From Paracoccus alcaliphilus (lineage in GTDB: Bacteria; Pseudomonadota; Alphaproteobacteria; Rhodobacterales; Rhodobacteraceae), in contig NZ_CP067124.1 of NCBI RefSeq assembly GCF_028553725.1, forward strand, positions 1,808,001 to 1,872,000: a stretch of 64,000 nt of DNA, given 5' to 3'. The position numbers were made by a program, and so were the translations under genes. Positions 37,901 to 47,161 of the stretch are shown here, piece by piece; within the stretch, counting starts at the first letter, position 1, and every line of letters starts with the position of its first letter. Below the pieces are notes generated by a model. That model saw nothing but the letters and a program-made list of their open reading frames with translations, made no database searches and was not told the DNA's origin.

Positions 37901-38843
37901 TACGTCGCATTACACCTTCCTGAACGTCGATCTTGTTGGTCAGCGGGCTGAAAATGGCGGGTTCAGCGGCGCGACCGGGGCAGGGGTGGTGTTCGGTACA
38001 AACACCTTCGACATGGTCGTCAACGGTGCAACCATCAGGGGCTTCCAGAACGCCTATGATCTGCAACACAATGATAGCACCGATGGCGTCAGGCCGCAGG
38101 ATTTTCGCAATATCGCCATCGATTCCGAACATAGCAACATCCGTGGCGCAGTCGCGGCAGAGTCCGTGGGCGGTCAACTGCGGATGCTGGATTCTTCCCA
38201 ACTGGTCAGTGACCGCCTGCGCTTTGACTTCACCGGTGATCGGACGATCGGACAATGGGATAATATGTTCTTCGACGGGACGAAATACGATTCGATCGGC
38301 GCAATCGACCGCATCTTCGACATGGAGCAGCAAGGCCTCTGGACTTGGGACAAGGATGCGCTGCTCAGCAGTCAAGGCTACCACCGGCTGGCGGATGGCA
38401 CGCCGGTTCTGCTGGTCGCCGATTACATCGCAGATCGCGCGACAGGGCAATTGAGCAAGCACACGCTGGTTTTCGAGCTTGATTTCAACGCTTCACAGCT
38501 CTCCGGTTATACCGATCATGGCACCGTCACTCTGGGCGGTCCGGCCCCGATTGCGAATAATGATCGTGCGACCACACAGATGAACCAGTCCGTACGCCTT
38601 GATCTGGTCGCCAACGATCGGGATCCGGATGGCGGCAGGGTTTATGTCGATGGCCTGACAGATCCGCGCAATGGCGATGTGTTCCTGCAAGATGATGGCA
38701 CGGTCCTTTATCGTCCGAATACCGGCTTCAGTGGTAATGACAGCTTCTATTACTGGGCTGCCGATGAGGAAGGAAACTTCACGCAAGCGCGCGCCGACAT
38801 CGTTGTGACCGAGATGATGATGACGGACAGTTTCGACTTCTGA
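34983..38843 (+). CDS. Large PA14 / cadherin-like / G8 beta-helix protein (CEMIP/TMEM2-like)
   Basis: A 1286-residue, probably secreted protein. Domains in order: PA14-like module (about residues 20-175); two cadherin-like tandem modules (DRFTVEEDGAVRMNLLANDR and LLANDRDADGDSLSVIRIGN); Gly/Asn/His-rich linker (about 382-425); G8 domain (HIAIAHGDWNDPSIWQNGQV, about 475-600); a beta-helix with YPFHFHETG as in CEMIP/TMEM2; and a third cadherin-like module. No N-terminal signal is seen; the tail ends TDSFDF, compatible with type I export. A role in polysaccharide or surface adhesion is likely but not demonstrated. Confidence 0.8.
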   Translation: MEMSSKYAARFTSASHAEGLSGRIFTGSYMKDPLAYLSRQDGEGVANFTAERLNYNAASGRIADFLGNDADFDRPALAKRGEMFGMRLDGEIYLEAGTHRFRNLTDDGFRLTIGKDVVAQYGDGANYGQARTDGSITIKKAGWYDIGIDYFQGVGAAQLQVRHSHDGGQMKVLGSEPGRLRHEVAGGWTDSNSAPVARDDRFTVEEDGAVRMNLLANDRDADGDDLSIVSLEQPSNGQVTLNPNGTVTYRPNADFSGSDSFTYVISDGRGGKSTASVEMTVEAQQQPVANRAPVAVNDSGFSVAPGQMLHINPADLLANDRDADGDSLSVIRIGNVSGGTASMSDGMIHFTGGEAGTATFNYVISDGNGGTDRGRVTVEVGANGGNSGGGHTDHDGGTGGNTGGGNSGGGNTGGTGGGHGNHGGGHDLITPPQTSAQIQAFLREIINAPEHTAHHPAASPDHDGSLQLVPRAEATHIAIAHGDWNDPSIWQNGQVPGADAKVLIPEGIAVTYGAVNNASLFTVRVDGVLDFATDHDSRMLVDTMVVSPSGHLIMGTEDNPVRSNVNIDIVFADNGNIDTGWDPSLLSRGLLSHGSVTIHGEEKSSHVKVEVDAMAGDNRLTLSEVPDGWKVGDKLVLTGTHQQGWDWNNDTRRVEKSESQDEEVTIRSINGNQIVLDQRLQYDHDTPRDDLKAYVANMTRNVTFSSEGGDDLPVHQRGHVMFMHSDDIDVRYAGFNDLGRTDKSRPAFDINDLGGPGAVATDANIQTRYPFHFHETGVTDLENPAMAVGNVVDGSPGWGYVHHSSNANFTNNVAFDVFGAAFVAEDGNETGIWYRNIAINSDGVGYGDWTVKWQSDVERGDNGRTGDGYFFAGRLVEAAENVAANTTNGYVWLHRGDRDAVDFATSHHPELGYGQTRSRVDQTPIQGFYDNEAFGTNTGIIVVKANPDQGHDVRSVFDGFLNWETREGINASYTSHYTFLNVDLVGQRAENGGFSGATGAGVVFGTNTFDMVVNGATIRGFQNAYDLQHNDSTDGVRPQDFRNIAIDSEHSNIRGAVAAESVGGQLRMLDSSQLVSDRLRFDFTGDRTIGQWDNMFFDGTKYDSIGAIDRIFDMEQQGLWTWDKDALLSSQGYHRLADGTPVLLVADYIADRATGQLSKHTLVFELDFNASQLSGYTDHGTVTLGGPAPIANNDRATTQMNQSVRLDLVANDRDPDGGRVYVDGLTDPRNGDVFLQDDGTVLYRPNTGFSGNDSFYYWAADEEGNFTQARADIVVTEMMMTDSFDF

Positions 38844-39016
38844 TCCGACAGCGTGCTTTGGCAGGCTGCTGGCGTTGTGGCATCATATTTCATCGAGACG
38901 TGAGCCACTTTGTCGCTGTTCAACACGAGTCAGGAGTTTACTTTCAGTAATAACATGTGAGTAGGCCGATGTTTCATGGTAACCATCCGCCGCAGGCTGC
39001 GGACGGGTGGCCATGC

Positions 39017-39317
39017 TCAGGGAGTAGCCTTGGGTGCTTTGGGCTTGCCGGGCCGCGGAGCCCATTTCTTCGTGAACTGGTCAAAGCGTTCGACGATCTG
39101 CTCGATCTGGGCATCTTCGGGCTCGAAGGCACTCCCTGACCAGCGGACCATGTCCTCGTGCTGCTCGTGGTTCGGATCTGCGAGGGCTTCGAGGAACTCC
39201 TCGTAGCCGCGGGCACCGTCGACGTCCTCGGGCGGGCAGGCTCCGCTGGCCTTCAGAAGCCGCGGATAGGTCACACCGGGACGGCCTCGTTGACCTTCTC
39301 GAGGTACATCCAGCCTC
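39017..39317 (-). pseudogene. 3' fragment of a plasmid pRiA4b ORF-3-like gene
   Basis: The minus-strand frame reads VTYPRLLKASGACPPEDVDG and then GYEEFLEALADPNHEQHEDM, the conserved end of pRiA4b ORF-3 family proteins, and stops at 39017. The N-terminal part is missing: the sequence joins IS3 transposase code at about 39317. Confidence 0.7.
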
Positions 39318-40009
39318 AGCCGATGATCTTGAAATAGGTGAAGTCGGTCTGCCACATCTCGTTCGGGCGCGCGGTCCTGGTGTGGAACTGATCGGCCGTT
39401 TTGATCACCGTGTAGGCCAGACTGGTGATCAGGTCATGGGCCTTGAGCAATCGGCAAACCGTGGCTTCCGACACGAAGTATCGCTTCTCGTCGATAAAGC
39501 GTACGGCCAGTTCGCGCGGGCTGAGGTCGGTCGCCTCCAACGCCATCTCGACGATCTGGTCAAGGATGGTGTCACCGATGCGGTTCCACACCCGGCTCGG
39601 CGCCCATGGTCCATCTTTCAGCGCTTCCGGCCCGCCTTCCCGGTAACGATCATACCAGCGGTAGAACGTCCGACGGGCGATACCAAGCTGGTCCAGCGTT
39701 CGCTTGACGGCCAGATGCGACTGTTCGACGATCCGGATGATCTCGAGCTTATCGGATGCAGGATACCTCATTCCCCGTCGCCCCCATCCGTGATCATGCT
39801 TTTTACGCAGGCGGTTTTCCAGCGTCAGATCGGCAACGCATTCCTTCAGGTTCCGAGCTTCACGGCGTAGATCCTGTACCTCGTCGGTAGTCGCAGCCCG
39901 TGCCGTATCACCAGCCAGGCGGCGCTTGCCGTTCGGCGTCGCCTCCAACCGGTGGCGGCCCACGCCTCACTCCATGAACTCTTTCGACCAAGTATAATAC
40001 AGGCTCTGC
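39318..40009 (-). pseudogene. IS3-family transposase fragment (second element)
   Basis: Pieces of orfA (SLYYTWSKEF, then GKRRLAGDTARAATTDEVQD) and the N-terminal part of orfB (MRYPASDKLEIIRIVEQSHL to MWQTDFTYFKIIG) are recognisable. orfA is interrupted by a 44-bp repeat (39931-39974). orfB ends at a TGA where the conserved Trp codon should stand. The DDE catalytic core is largely missing. Confidence 0.8.
39931..39974 (-). repeat. 44-bp repeat, copy 1
   Basis: Matches 55919-55962 at 40 of 44 positions, including ACCGGTGGCGGC and CACGCCTCACTCCA. Here it interrupts the orfA reading frame of an IS3-type element. Confidence 0.7.
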
Positions 40010-40600
40010 GCGAGAGCTTCTTCTCGTTCATGATCATGCCTTTGCGCTCCAGCATGATGCCCACGCGCCGATAGCCGAAACGGCGACGCTGCTCGGCGAT
40101 CTTGTGCATCTCCTCACGGATCTCCGGGGTCTCGGGCGGCCGCCTGCGCCGCGCCGTCTTCGGATCGCCACCGATCAGAACGCAGGCGCGACGTTGAGAG
40201 ATCGCCGTCGCCCGGTCTCTCGAACCCGTGGCGTTCCCGGGCTCCGTCCCTCATCGCCCGCAGCACCGCGTCCCGCCGTTGCACCAGCGTCGTCAGGGCT
40301 TTCCCGGCAAATCCTTCAGCACCACGTTGTCAAGCATGGCACCGGCCAGCAGGCGCTTGAGCTTCGCATTCTTGTCCTCAAGCTGCTTCAGCCGCTTGGC
40401 GTCGGACAGCTCCACCCCGCCATACTTGGCCTTCAGCTTGTAAAACGTAGCAGGACTCAGCCCATGCTTCCGGCAAAGCTCGGACGTGGGCAAACCAGCC
40501 TCCTGCTCCCTGATCATCCCGATAATCTGTTGATCGGGCCATACGCGGCCCCACTGGGGCCACGGTCCCCTCTTCATCGGTAGAACGGCTCTTCCTCATC
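40010..40600 (-). pseudogene. IS3-family transposase fragment (first element)
   Basis: orfA starts MRKSRSTDEE and continues as QIIGMIREQEAGLPTSELCR and KLKRLLAGAMLDNVVLKDL after an apparent 40-bp insertion (about 40532-40571) that shifts the frame. The orfB start follows (RACVLIGGDP; HKIAEQRRRFGYRRVGIMLE) and breaks off at the junction with the second element near 40010. Confidence 0.75.
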
Positions 40601-40725
40601 TCGTCTGCTCCTTCAGATTGGGCAGACTCTACATCACGGCGAAGGAACTTCCGGGGGGCAGGACAATCGCAGACAGGTCGTCGTATCGATCGGCCCTCTA
40701 ACTGGGACAGGACGCGCGCTTAACC

Positions 40726-42225
40726 CTACAGCACCGCGCCGATCCGCCAAGGCACGAATTCCGCATCGCCATAGCCGAACTCTTCGGACTTGGTCCGCGC
40801 GCCTGATGCTGTATCCAGAAGCCTGTGATAGATCTCCTGTCCCATCTCGGGCAGCGAAATCGCGCCTTCAACGACTTTGCCGCAATCGATATCCATATCC
40901 GCCTGCATCGTCCGCCACAGTGCCGAATTTGACGCCAGTTTCAGCGAAGGCGCAGGATGGGCACCAAAGCATGACCCCCGCCCCGTGGTAAATGCGATCA
41001 GGTTCGCACCCGATGCCACCTGTCCCGTCGCGGCCACCGGATCATAGCCGGGGCTGTCCATGTAGACGAAACCGGCCGTGGTGATCGGCTGGGCATAACC
41101 GTAAACCCCCGCGAGCGGTGCAAGGCCGCCCTTGGCCACCGCACCAAGCGATTTTTCCAGAATGGTGGTGATCCCGCCGCGCTTGTTGCCGGGGCTGGGA
41201 TTGTTGTCCAGACTGGCTCCATTCTGGCTGGTATAGCGTTCCCACCATGTGATCATTGCGCGCAGCCGATCACCATCGGTATCGCTTGCACGGGCGATCA
41301 GCAGATGTTCGGCGCCGTAAATCTCGGGCGTTTCGGAGAGGATCGTGGTCCCCCCACCCGCGACCAGCAGGTCCGAGGCAACGCCAAGCGCCGGGTTCGC
41401 TGTAATCCCCGAAAACCCGTCTGAGCCGCCGCATTGCATGCCAAGCGTCAACCCGGACACCGGAACGGTGCGGCGGGTGTCGCGGTTCGCGGCCTCGGCG
41501 ATGACTTCCAGAATCTCCATCGAGCGGGCCACCGCCGCAGCCGAACCGCCGACGTCCTGAATGTTGAAACTGGCATGGCGTTCCCGGGTCCAGTCATCGC
41601 GCTGATACAACGTTAGCTGGTTCACCTCGCAGCCCAGACCGACCAGTATGACGCCGCCGAAATTGACGTGGTCGCGATAGCCTTTCAGCACGCGAACCAG
41701 CAACTCGAACCCCTCGCCGCCGGTGGCGATGCCGCAGCCCTGATCGTGAACGATGGGCACGAAGCCATCGACATTGAGGAAACGCGGCAAAAGGCGCTCA
41801 TTCGCGGCCCGCGCAATCGCGTTGCACACGGTCGAAGAACAATTGACTGAGGCAATGATCCCGATAAAATTCCGCGTCCCGACACGACCATCCTTGCGCA
41901 GGAAACCTTCGAAACTGCGGCGTTCCGGCGGGGGCGGCAGCTGGCCTCGGCTTTGCGCCGGGCCAAGGCCATGCGGACTCATCCCGGCATTCTGGGTGTG
42001 GACATGTTCGCCTGCGCGGATCTGTGCCGTCGCCTGCCCCATAACCTGCCCATATTTGACGATGGCATCGCCAACAGCATGGTCGCGCAGGGCGAACTTA
42101 TGTCCGGCGGGGATGTCGGTCACCAGCGTCACGCCACGCTGCGTGTCGCCCGCATTCAGCGCATTCAGCGCAATGCCGACGCTGTCGGTGTCGCCCAGAA
42201 GAAGGGCGGAAGGAGACTGGCTCAT
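40726..42225 (-). CDS. uxaA: Altronate dehydratase (UxaA family)
   Basis: Dehydrates D-altronate to 2-keto-3-deoxygluconate in galacturonate breakdown. The 499-residue protein has an N-terminal SAF module (about residues 10-90) and the catalytic UxaA/GarD domain with RNFIGIIASVNCSSTVCNAI, FVPIVHDQGCGI and LTLGMQCGGSDGFSGITANP; Cys/His residues there bind Fe2+. The start at 42225 overlaps the upstream uxaB-like stop by 4 nt; the longer frame adds 71 out-of-family residues. Galactarate-type substrates are an alternative. Confidence 0.92.
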   Translation of the reverse strand: MSQSPSALLLGDTDSVGIALNALNAGDTQRGVTLVTDIPAGHKFALRDHAVGDAIVKYGQVMGQATAQIRAGEHVHTQNAGMSPHGLGPAQSRGQLPPPPERRSFEGFLRKDGRVGTRNFIGIIASVNCSSTVCNAIARAANERLLPRFLNVDGFVPIVHDQGCGIATGGEGFELLVRVLKGYRDHVNFGGVILVGLGCEVNQLTLYQRDDWTRERHASFNIQDVGGSAAAVARSMEILEVIAEAANRDTRRTVPVSGLTLGMQCGGSDGFSGITANPALGVASDLLVAGGGTTILSETPEIYGAEHLLIARASDTDGDRLRAMITWWERYTSQNGASLDNNPSPGNKRGGITTILEKSLGAVAKGGLAPLAGVYGYAQPITTAGFVYMDSPGYDPVAATGQVASGANLIAFTTGRGSCFGAHPAPSLKLASNSALWRTMQADMDIDCGKVVEGAISLPEMGQEIYHRLLDTASGARTKSEEFGYGDAEFVPWRIGAVL

Positions 42226-43319
42226 GGCGCGATATCCTTGGCGCTTTGGCTGATGGCGTGAAGTTTCGGAGCCTGATCGGGTGACAGCCCGGCCCAGGCC
42301 AGAAAGGCGGTGATACGGTGATCGACCTTGGAGGCATGGTTTTGCGCGATATCCGACAGGCGGTGGTCCAGAAACGGATTGTCGAGCCGTTCCAGCGTCA
42401 CGGCCAGATAGTCGCGGGCCTGATCGCCCATGCCGCACAGGGCGAAACCGGGCAGAACCTCAGTTTCCATGATATCCAACAGGGCTTTGCGCAGGGGGCC
42501 GGAAATGGCTTCCCTAACATAGGTCTCCTGCTGGCCCGCGCGTAGCCACAGGTCGATCAGAGTGCTGTGACCAAGGTTCAGGATATGCAGCTTCAGCCGC
42601 TGAACAGGTTCCAGGTCGGGGACAATCTGAATGGCCGGATGGATGACGGGCAGGACCAGACCGGGCTGTGCCTCGATGGCCCACAGGCCATAGGGCTCAG
42701 CCACAGCACCCGCCGGGCGGATTTCTTCCGAGACGATGCGGTCAACCAGCGAGTTCGCCCAGATATGGGCGTCCAGAAACGCGGGATCGAAACCTTGCGC
42801 GACCGCCATGTCGCGGACACGCGCGCGCAGCTTGTCACCATTACCGGGCACGAGTTCCGTCGGCAGCACGACCAGCGGGCCGCCCCCGGCAAGGTGGCGG
42901 GCGCGCATCAGGTAAAACAGCTTGGCTGGATAGCTTTGCGCGGGATCAGGACTGGGCAGATCATCGGCGGGCTGCGGGTCAAAACCGCGATCTGCGGTGT
43001 TCGAGATGATCCAGCGCGCCTCCTGCACGAAAATCCGCTCCAGTTCCGCATAATCGCCGTCATAGCCAAGGCCGCGCCTGACCACCCCGACCCGCTCCTC
43101 GCGATCGACCGGTTGGCCGTTCTCAAGGCCGCGCACGTGGACCGGATAGCCACCCTGCGCCGACAGCGCATCCAGCCTGCTGCGCCGCGTGGGATCGGAT
43201 GTCGATTGCACCACCGTCACCGCAGGCGCATCGCCAAGGGGCGTGCCGGTCTGAAAATAGGCAAGGGCGTGGGCTTGCAGAAAGCGGCTGGTGCCGAACT
43301 GGATGATGGGGGTCTGCAT
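42222..43319 (-). CDS. UxaB-like tagaturonate reductase (mannitol dehydrogenase family)
   Basis: A 365-residue NAD-dependent polyol dehydrogenase-family protein. N-terminal FGTSRFLQAHALAYF and ARWIISNTADRGFDP are the family's nucleotide-binding blocks; AIWANSLVDRIVSEEIRP-like and LHILNLGHSTLIDLWLRAGQ match the Mannitol_dh C-terminal domain. E. coli UxaB is about 480 residues, so this is a shorter subtype. Its overlap with uxaA supports the tagaturonate-to-altronate step. Confidence 0.82.
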   Translation of the reverse strand: MQTPIIQFGTSRFLQAHALAYFQTGTPLGDAPAVTVVQSTSDPTRRSRLDALSAQGGYPVHVRGLENGQPVDREERVGVVRRGLGYDGDYAELERIFVQEARWIISNTADRGFDPQPADDLPSPDPAQSYPAKLFYLMRARHLAGGGPLVVLPTELVPGNGDKLRARVRDMAVAQGFDPAFLDAHIWANSLVDRIVSEEIRPAGAVAEPYGLWAIEAQPGLVLPVIHPAIQIVPDLEPVQRLKLHILNLGHSTLIDLWLRAGQQETYVREAISGPLRKALLDIMETEVLPGFALCGMGDQARDYLAVTLERLDNPFLDHRLSDIAQNHASKVDHRITAFLAWAGLSPDQAPKLHAISQSAKDIAP

Positions 43320-43369
43320 GGCGGTTCCTATGGGATTGCTCCGCCCTGCGAGGGGCGGGGCGATTGGCA

Positions 43370-44368
43370 TCAGGCTTCGATCAGCGCAATCATGCGTTCC
43401 AGCCGCTGCATCGCCAGCCAGCCGTCGCGGATCTGGGGTGCCACATCGCTTTCGCCGCGCATGGTCGCCGCGACATCCAGCAGCAGGGCGTGATAGCCCT
43501 TGTGGTCTTCGTTCGCGGCTGCTGTGAAATTCGGCGTCCAGACAAGGCTGTCGCAGGCCGGATCCAGCACCGCCTTGGGATCATCCGCCTTGAAGGGCGG
43601 GTTGCGGTGCCAGGCGACGTTGATGATGTTTTCGACTTCGACCCGGTTATGGTCGCCCATGATCTGGACATATTCCATCGGCGTGCCGCGCGACTGAACG
43701 GTGCCCATGATGATATTGCCGATCACACCGTTTTCGCATTCGAAGTTCATGTGCAGCAGCATCTTGCCCTTATCCGGGACATTCTTGCGCAGCCGTAGAT
43801 CGGCGAATTCCGAACCCGCGAACCACGTGATCAGATCCATGTAATGGACGCAGTGGTGCAGGTAGAATCCGGTATAATCGACTTCGCCCGTGAAATAGGT
43901 GGGCGCGGTCATATAGCTGCCGTGGATGCCCAGAATCTGCCCGAAATCGCCACCGTCCAGGATGTTCTTCGCGATCTTGTTGCCGGTCGAATAGCGTTTC
44001 ATGAAGCCGACAGTGACGGGCACCTTTGCAGCCTCGGACGCCAGCATCAGTTCCTTGGCCTGCGCGGCAGTTGCCGCGGGGGGCTTTTCCATGAAGACGG
44101 GCAGGCCGCGGCGCATCGCCGACAAGGTGGCGCGGAAATGGATATCCGGGCCGACCGCCATGCCGACCGCGTCGATATCGGCATTGGCGATCATGTCGTC
44201 GTAATCCGAATAGACCGCCTTGGCGCCGAACTGGCGCGCGGCATTCTGCGCGGATGCCTCGTCGCGGTCACAAACAGCGGCGATTTCAAAGCCGCTGCGT
44301 GCCAGTTGCGGCATCAGCATCCAGGTTGCATGGCGGCCGCAGCCAATCCAGCCGATCTTGATCGTCAT
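43370..44368 (-). CDS. Gfo/Idh/MocA-family oxidoreductase
   Basis: A 332-residue NAD(P)-dependent sugar dehydrogenase. Rossmann fold: KIGWIGCGRHATWMLMPQLA; the catalytic-region signature is RRGLPVFMEKPPAATAAQAK with the conserved EKP Lys. It is 1 nt overlapped (TGATG) with the upstream isomerase gene. It probably oxidises a sugar or sugar acid that feeds the uronate pathway; the substrate is unknown. Confidence 0.88.
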   Translation of the reverse strand: MTIKIGWIGCGRHATWMLMPQLARSGFEIAAVCDRDEASAQNAARQFGAKAVYSDYDDMIANADIDAVGMAVGPDIHFRATLSAMRRGLPVFMEKPPAATAAQAKELMLASEAAKVPVTVGFMKRYSTGNKIAKNILDGGDFGQILGIHGSYMTAPTYFTGEVDYTGFYLHHCVHYMDLITWFAGSEFADLRLRKNVPDKGKMLLHMNFECENGVIGNIIMGTVQSRGTPMEYVQIMGDHNRVEVENIINVAWHRNPPFKADDPKAVLDPACDSLVWTPNFTAAANEDHKGYHALLLDVAATMRGESDVAPQIRDGWLAMQRLERMIALIEA

Positions 44369-45255
44369 CAGTGATTAACCTCTGCAAAGACAAGCGCCGA
44401 ACGGATCAGGGCCAGACCCGCGCGCAGCTTGTCGTCTTCGTCTTCGTGGGGCGCGCGCCAATGCGCGATGGGCAGGGCGACGCGGTCATCTTCGCGGCGG
44501 AAGGGTTCCAGCGACACCGGGCCCTGATAGCCGACCTGATGCAGGGCGCGCATGATCGCAGTCCAGTCCATATTGCCGGTGCCGGGGAAACCGCGATGGT
44601 TTTCGTTGGCCTGGAAATGCACCAGACGGTCGCCCGCAGCACGGATCGCATCGGTGATCGAACGTTCCTCCATATTCATGTGGAAGGTGTCCAGCATTAC
44701 GCCAAGACCCGGATTGTTCACCGCATCGACGATTTCATTCGCCTGCGCCGTGGTGTTGACGATATCGGTTTCAAAGCGGTTCAGCGGCTCCAGCCCGAAC
44801 ACCTGGCCAGCGGATGCGGCCAGCGGTGCGACCTCTGCCAGACCGTCGATGGTGCGTTTCGCCCGCGTCGTGATCTGATCGGCGGTCCAAGGGTAAGGTG
44901 GACGGCCCGCGAAAACCAAAGGCTCGCCATACAGCGGGCCGCCGATGATTTTTGCACCGATCTTGTCGGCTGCCTCGACGCAGAATTTCAGATAGTCGAT
45001 GCCGCCTTGGCGGTTCGCCGCGTCCTCGCTGGCGATCGAGCGTTGCAGGTTCACCCGCGCGGCCAGAACCACGTCCAGACCTTCACCTTCGCAGATGCGC
45101 CGAACCTCGAGCGGGTCCAGATCGTCCTCGGGCTCGGGGACCAGCAGCTCGATGAAGTCGAAACCCAATTCGCGGGTTTTCTTCAGACAGGGCAGCGCGG
45201 CATTGGTAAAGGGCCGGATATATTGCATCGAAATGATGCCAACAGGATTTTTCAC
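44368..45255 (-). CDS. Sugar isomerase/epimerase (AP-endonuclease-2-type TIM barrel)
   Basis: A 295-residue xylose-isomerase-like TIM barrel. Metal-binding type residues appear in [40 protein letters not shown] and [20 protein letters not shown], as in tagatose/psicose 3-epimerases and inosose dehydratases. It is second of the enzyme block after the ABC permeases. It likely epimerises an imported ketose or sugar acid. Confidence 0.87.
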   Translation of the reverse strand: MKNPVGIISMQYIRPFTNAALPCLKKTRELGFDFIELLVPEPEDDLDPLEVRRICEGEGLDVVLAARVNLQRSIASEDAANRQGGIDYLKFCVEAADKIGAKIIGGPLYGEPLVFAGRPPYPWTADQITTRAKRTIDGLAEVAPLAASAGQVFGLEPLNRFETDIVNTTAQANEIVDAVNNPGLGVMLDTFHMNMEERSITDAIRAAGDRLVHFQANENHRGFPGTGNMDWTAIMRALHQVGYQGPVSLEPFRREDDRVALPIAHWRAPHEDEDDKLRAGLALIRSALVFAEVNH

Positions 45256-45310
45256 GTTTTTCCCTCGGGGATTGGGGCCGCCGTCCTTGCGGGCGGCAGC
45301 GAAAACTGGA

Positions 45311-46144
45311 TCAGCCTTTGACGGCGCCTTGGGTCAGCCCGCCGACAAGGCGTCGCTGTACGATCAGGAACAGGATGGTTGCGGGCAGCGCGCCGACGAT
45401 GCCACCAGCGGTCAGCAGACCCCATTGCACCTGATATTCGCCGATCATCGTCTGCACGGCGACGGTGATCGGACGCACGTTCTGCCCACCAAGCGTCAGC
45501 GCATACAGATATTCGTTCCAGGCGGTAATGAAGATATAGATGCCGGTCGCGATGATTCCCGGTGCGCACAGGGGCAGGATCACCTTGCGCATGGCCTGCA
45601 GGCGCGAACAGCCATCGGTCATCGCGGCCTCGTCCAGCGATTTTGGGATGCCGTTGATATAGCTGGTCATCATCCAGACCGAGAACGGAATGGCGATGGT
45701 CGAGTTCGCGACAATCAGCGCGAAATGCGTATCCAGCAGGCCCAGTTGGCGCATCAGCACGAACAAGGGCAGGATCAGCAGCACCAACGGGAACATGTTG
45801 ATCAGCAGGAATTGCAGCAACAGCACCTTTTTGAAGCGGAAATCGAACCGCGAAAAGCTGTAGGCCGCCGTCACCGACAGCGTCAGGCCGACAACCACCG
45901 TGCCCGCCGCGACGATGAAACTGTCCAGCATGTTGCGGGCAAAGCCGACATTGGCAAACAGGCGTTCGTAGTTGCTCCAGACCAGATCAAAGACCGACGG
46001 ACCGCGCGTGAACAGCTCGCTTTCCGCGGTCAGCGAGGTCAACAGCATCCACAGATAGGGTCCAAGCGTGAAGGCCAGGATCGCCAGCATCGGCAGATCG
46101 ACGGTCAGCACCCGGTTCAGCGTCGATTTGCGTCCCAAAGCCAT
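45311..46144 (-). CDS. Sugar ABC transporter permease, MalG type
   Basis: A 277-residue inner-membrane permease with six hydrophobic segments. The EAA loop that docks the ATPase is [20 protein letters not shown], followed by PLCAPG. Its start overlaps the stop of the other permease (TAATG). It pairs with the 46144-47070 permease, the binding protein and the divergent ATPase as a CUT1-type importer. Confidence 0.93.
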   Translation of the reverse strand: MALGRKSTLNRVLTVDLPMLAILAFTLGPYLWMLLTSLTAESELFTRGPSVFDLVWSNYERLFANVGFARNMLDSFIVAAGTVVVGLTLSVTAAYSFSRFDFRFKKVLLLQFLLINMFPLVLLILPLFVLMRQLGLLDTHFALIVANSTIAIPFSVWMMTSYINGIPKSLDEAAMTDGCSRLQAMRKVILPLCAPGIIATGIYIFITAWNEYLYALTLGGQNVRPITVAVQTMIGEYQVQWGLLTAGGIVGALPATILFLIVQRRLVGGLTQGAVKG

Positions 46145-47070
46145 TATTGCACCGCCTTTGCCGAGCGTTTCAGATACAGGATCACGATGCCCAGCAGCAT
46201 CAGGGTGAAGGTCATCGCCAAGGCCGAGCCATAGCCGAAGTTCAGGTTCGTCCGCGCCTCAAGGAAGGAATAGAGCGGCAGGGTGTAGGTCGAGTAGCCG
46301 GGGCCACCGCCGGTCATGACAAAGATCACGTCCATGGAATTCGCCACCCAGATCGTGCGCAGCAGGATCGCGGTGAACAGCACCCCGGAAATACCCGGAA
46401 GGGTGATGTGCCAGAACTGCCGCCAGGGCGTCGCGCCATCCAGCGATGCAGCCTCATAATAGCTTTGCGGGATGGATTGCAGGCCGGCCAGAATCATCAC
46501 GGCGAAGAAGGGAAAGCCCTGCCAGGTCAGTGTCAGGATGATCGCGTAAAGCGCGGTATCGGGGTTTGCCAGCCACGGGATCGAGGTTTCCAGGATGCCG
46601 ACCCGCAACAGCAGATCGTTCAGGATCCCGTAGTTGGAATCATAGATCCAGACCCACATCAGCGCGATCACCACCGAAGGCAGCGCCCACGGAATGATGA
46701 TCAGCGCGCGCGCCAGCGGTCGCCAGGGGAATTTCTGGTTCAGAAGCAGAGCAGTCGCCAGACCCAGCAGCGCTTGCGCGGGCACGGTGATGGCGATCCA
46801 CAGAATCGTGTGGCGCAGCGAGATCCAGAACACCTCGTCCTGAAAGATGTTGAAGTAGTTCTGCAAGCCGACCCAGTCAAAGTTCTTCGGCCGGAACAGG
46901 ACATAGTTGTGCAGGCTCATCCAGGCGGTCTGGATCATCGGAAAGAACACGATGGCCAGCGTGACAAGAACGGCTGGCGACAACAGGGCCAATGGCATGA
47001 CCTGCCGCCACAGTGCGGCACGCCTGTCAGAGGAAAGACCCTCTTGCTCGGAGACGGAAGTGATTGTCAT
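46144..47070 (-). CDS. Sugar ABC transporter permease, MalF type
   Basis: A 308-residue inner-membrane permease. The EAA loop is YEAASLDGATPWRQFWHITL. Six hydrophobic segments begin at VMPLALLSPAVLVTLAIVFF. The start at 47070 is chosen over a longer frame because the upstream residues are unlike the family. It is 91 bp after the binding-protein gene, a common gap for a stabilising hairpin or translational control. Confidence 0.93.
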   Translation of the reverse strand: MTITSVSEQEGLSSDRRAALWRQVMPLALLSPAVLVTLAIVFFPMIQTAWMSLHNYVLFRPKNFDWVGLQNYFNIFQDEVFWISLRHTILWIAITVPAQALLGLATALLLNQKFPWRPLARALIIIPWALPSVVIALMWVWIYDSNYGILNDLLLRVGILETSIPWLANPDTALYAIILTLTWQGFPFFAVMILAGLQSIPQSYYEAASLDGATPWRQFWHITLPGISGVLFTAILLRTIWVANSMDVIFVMTGGGPGYSTYTLPLYSFLEARTNLNFGYGSALAMTFTLMLLGIVILYLKRSAKAVQ

Positions 47071-47161
47071 CGGGCAAACTCTCTTGGCCCTGCGCGGAAG
47101 GATCCGACAGGCGATTTTATTCAGGGGATAGGCCGGGGCTGTGGTTCCCGGCCCGTGGGGA

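Noticed and set aside
39316..39330. In-frame TGA at a conserved Trp codon in IS3 orfB as possible selenocysteine or recoding
   Set aside because: The whole element is broken by other frameshifts and lacks its 3' half; a nonsense mutation in a dead gene is sufficient.
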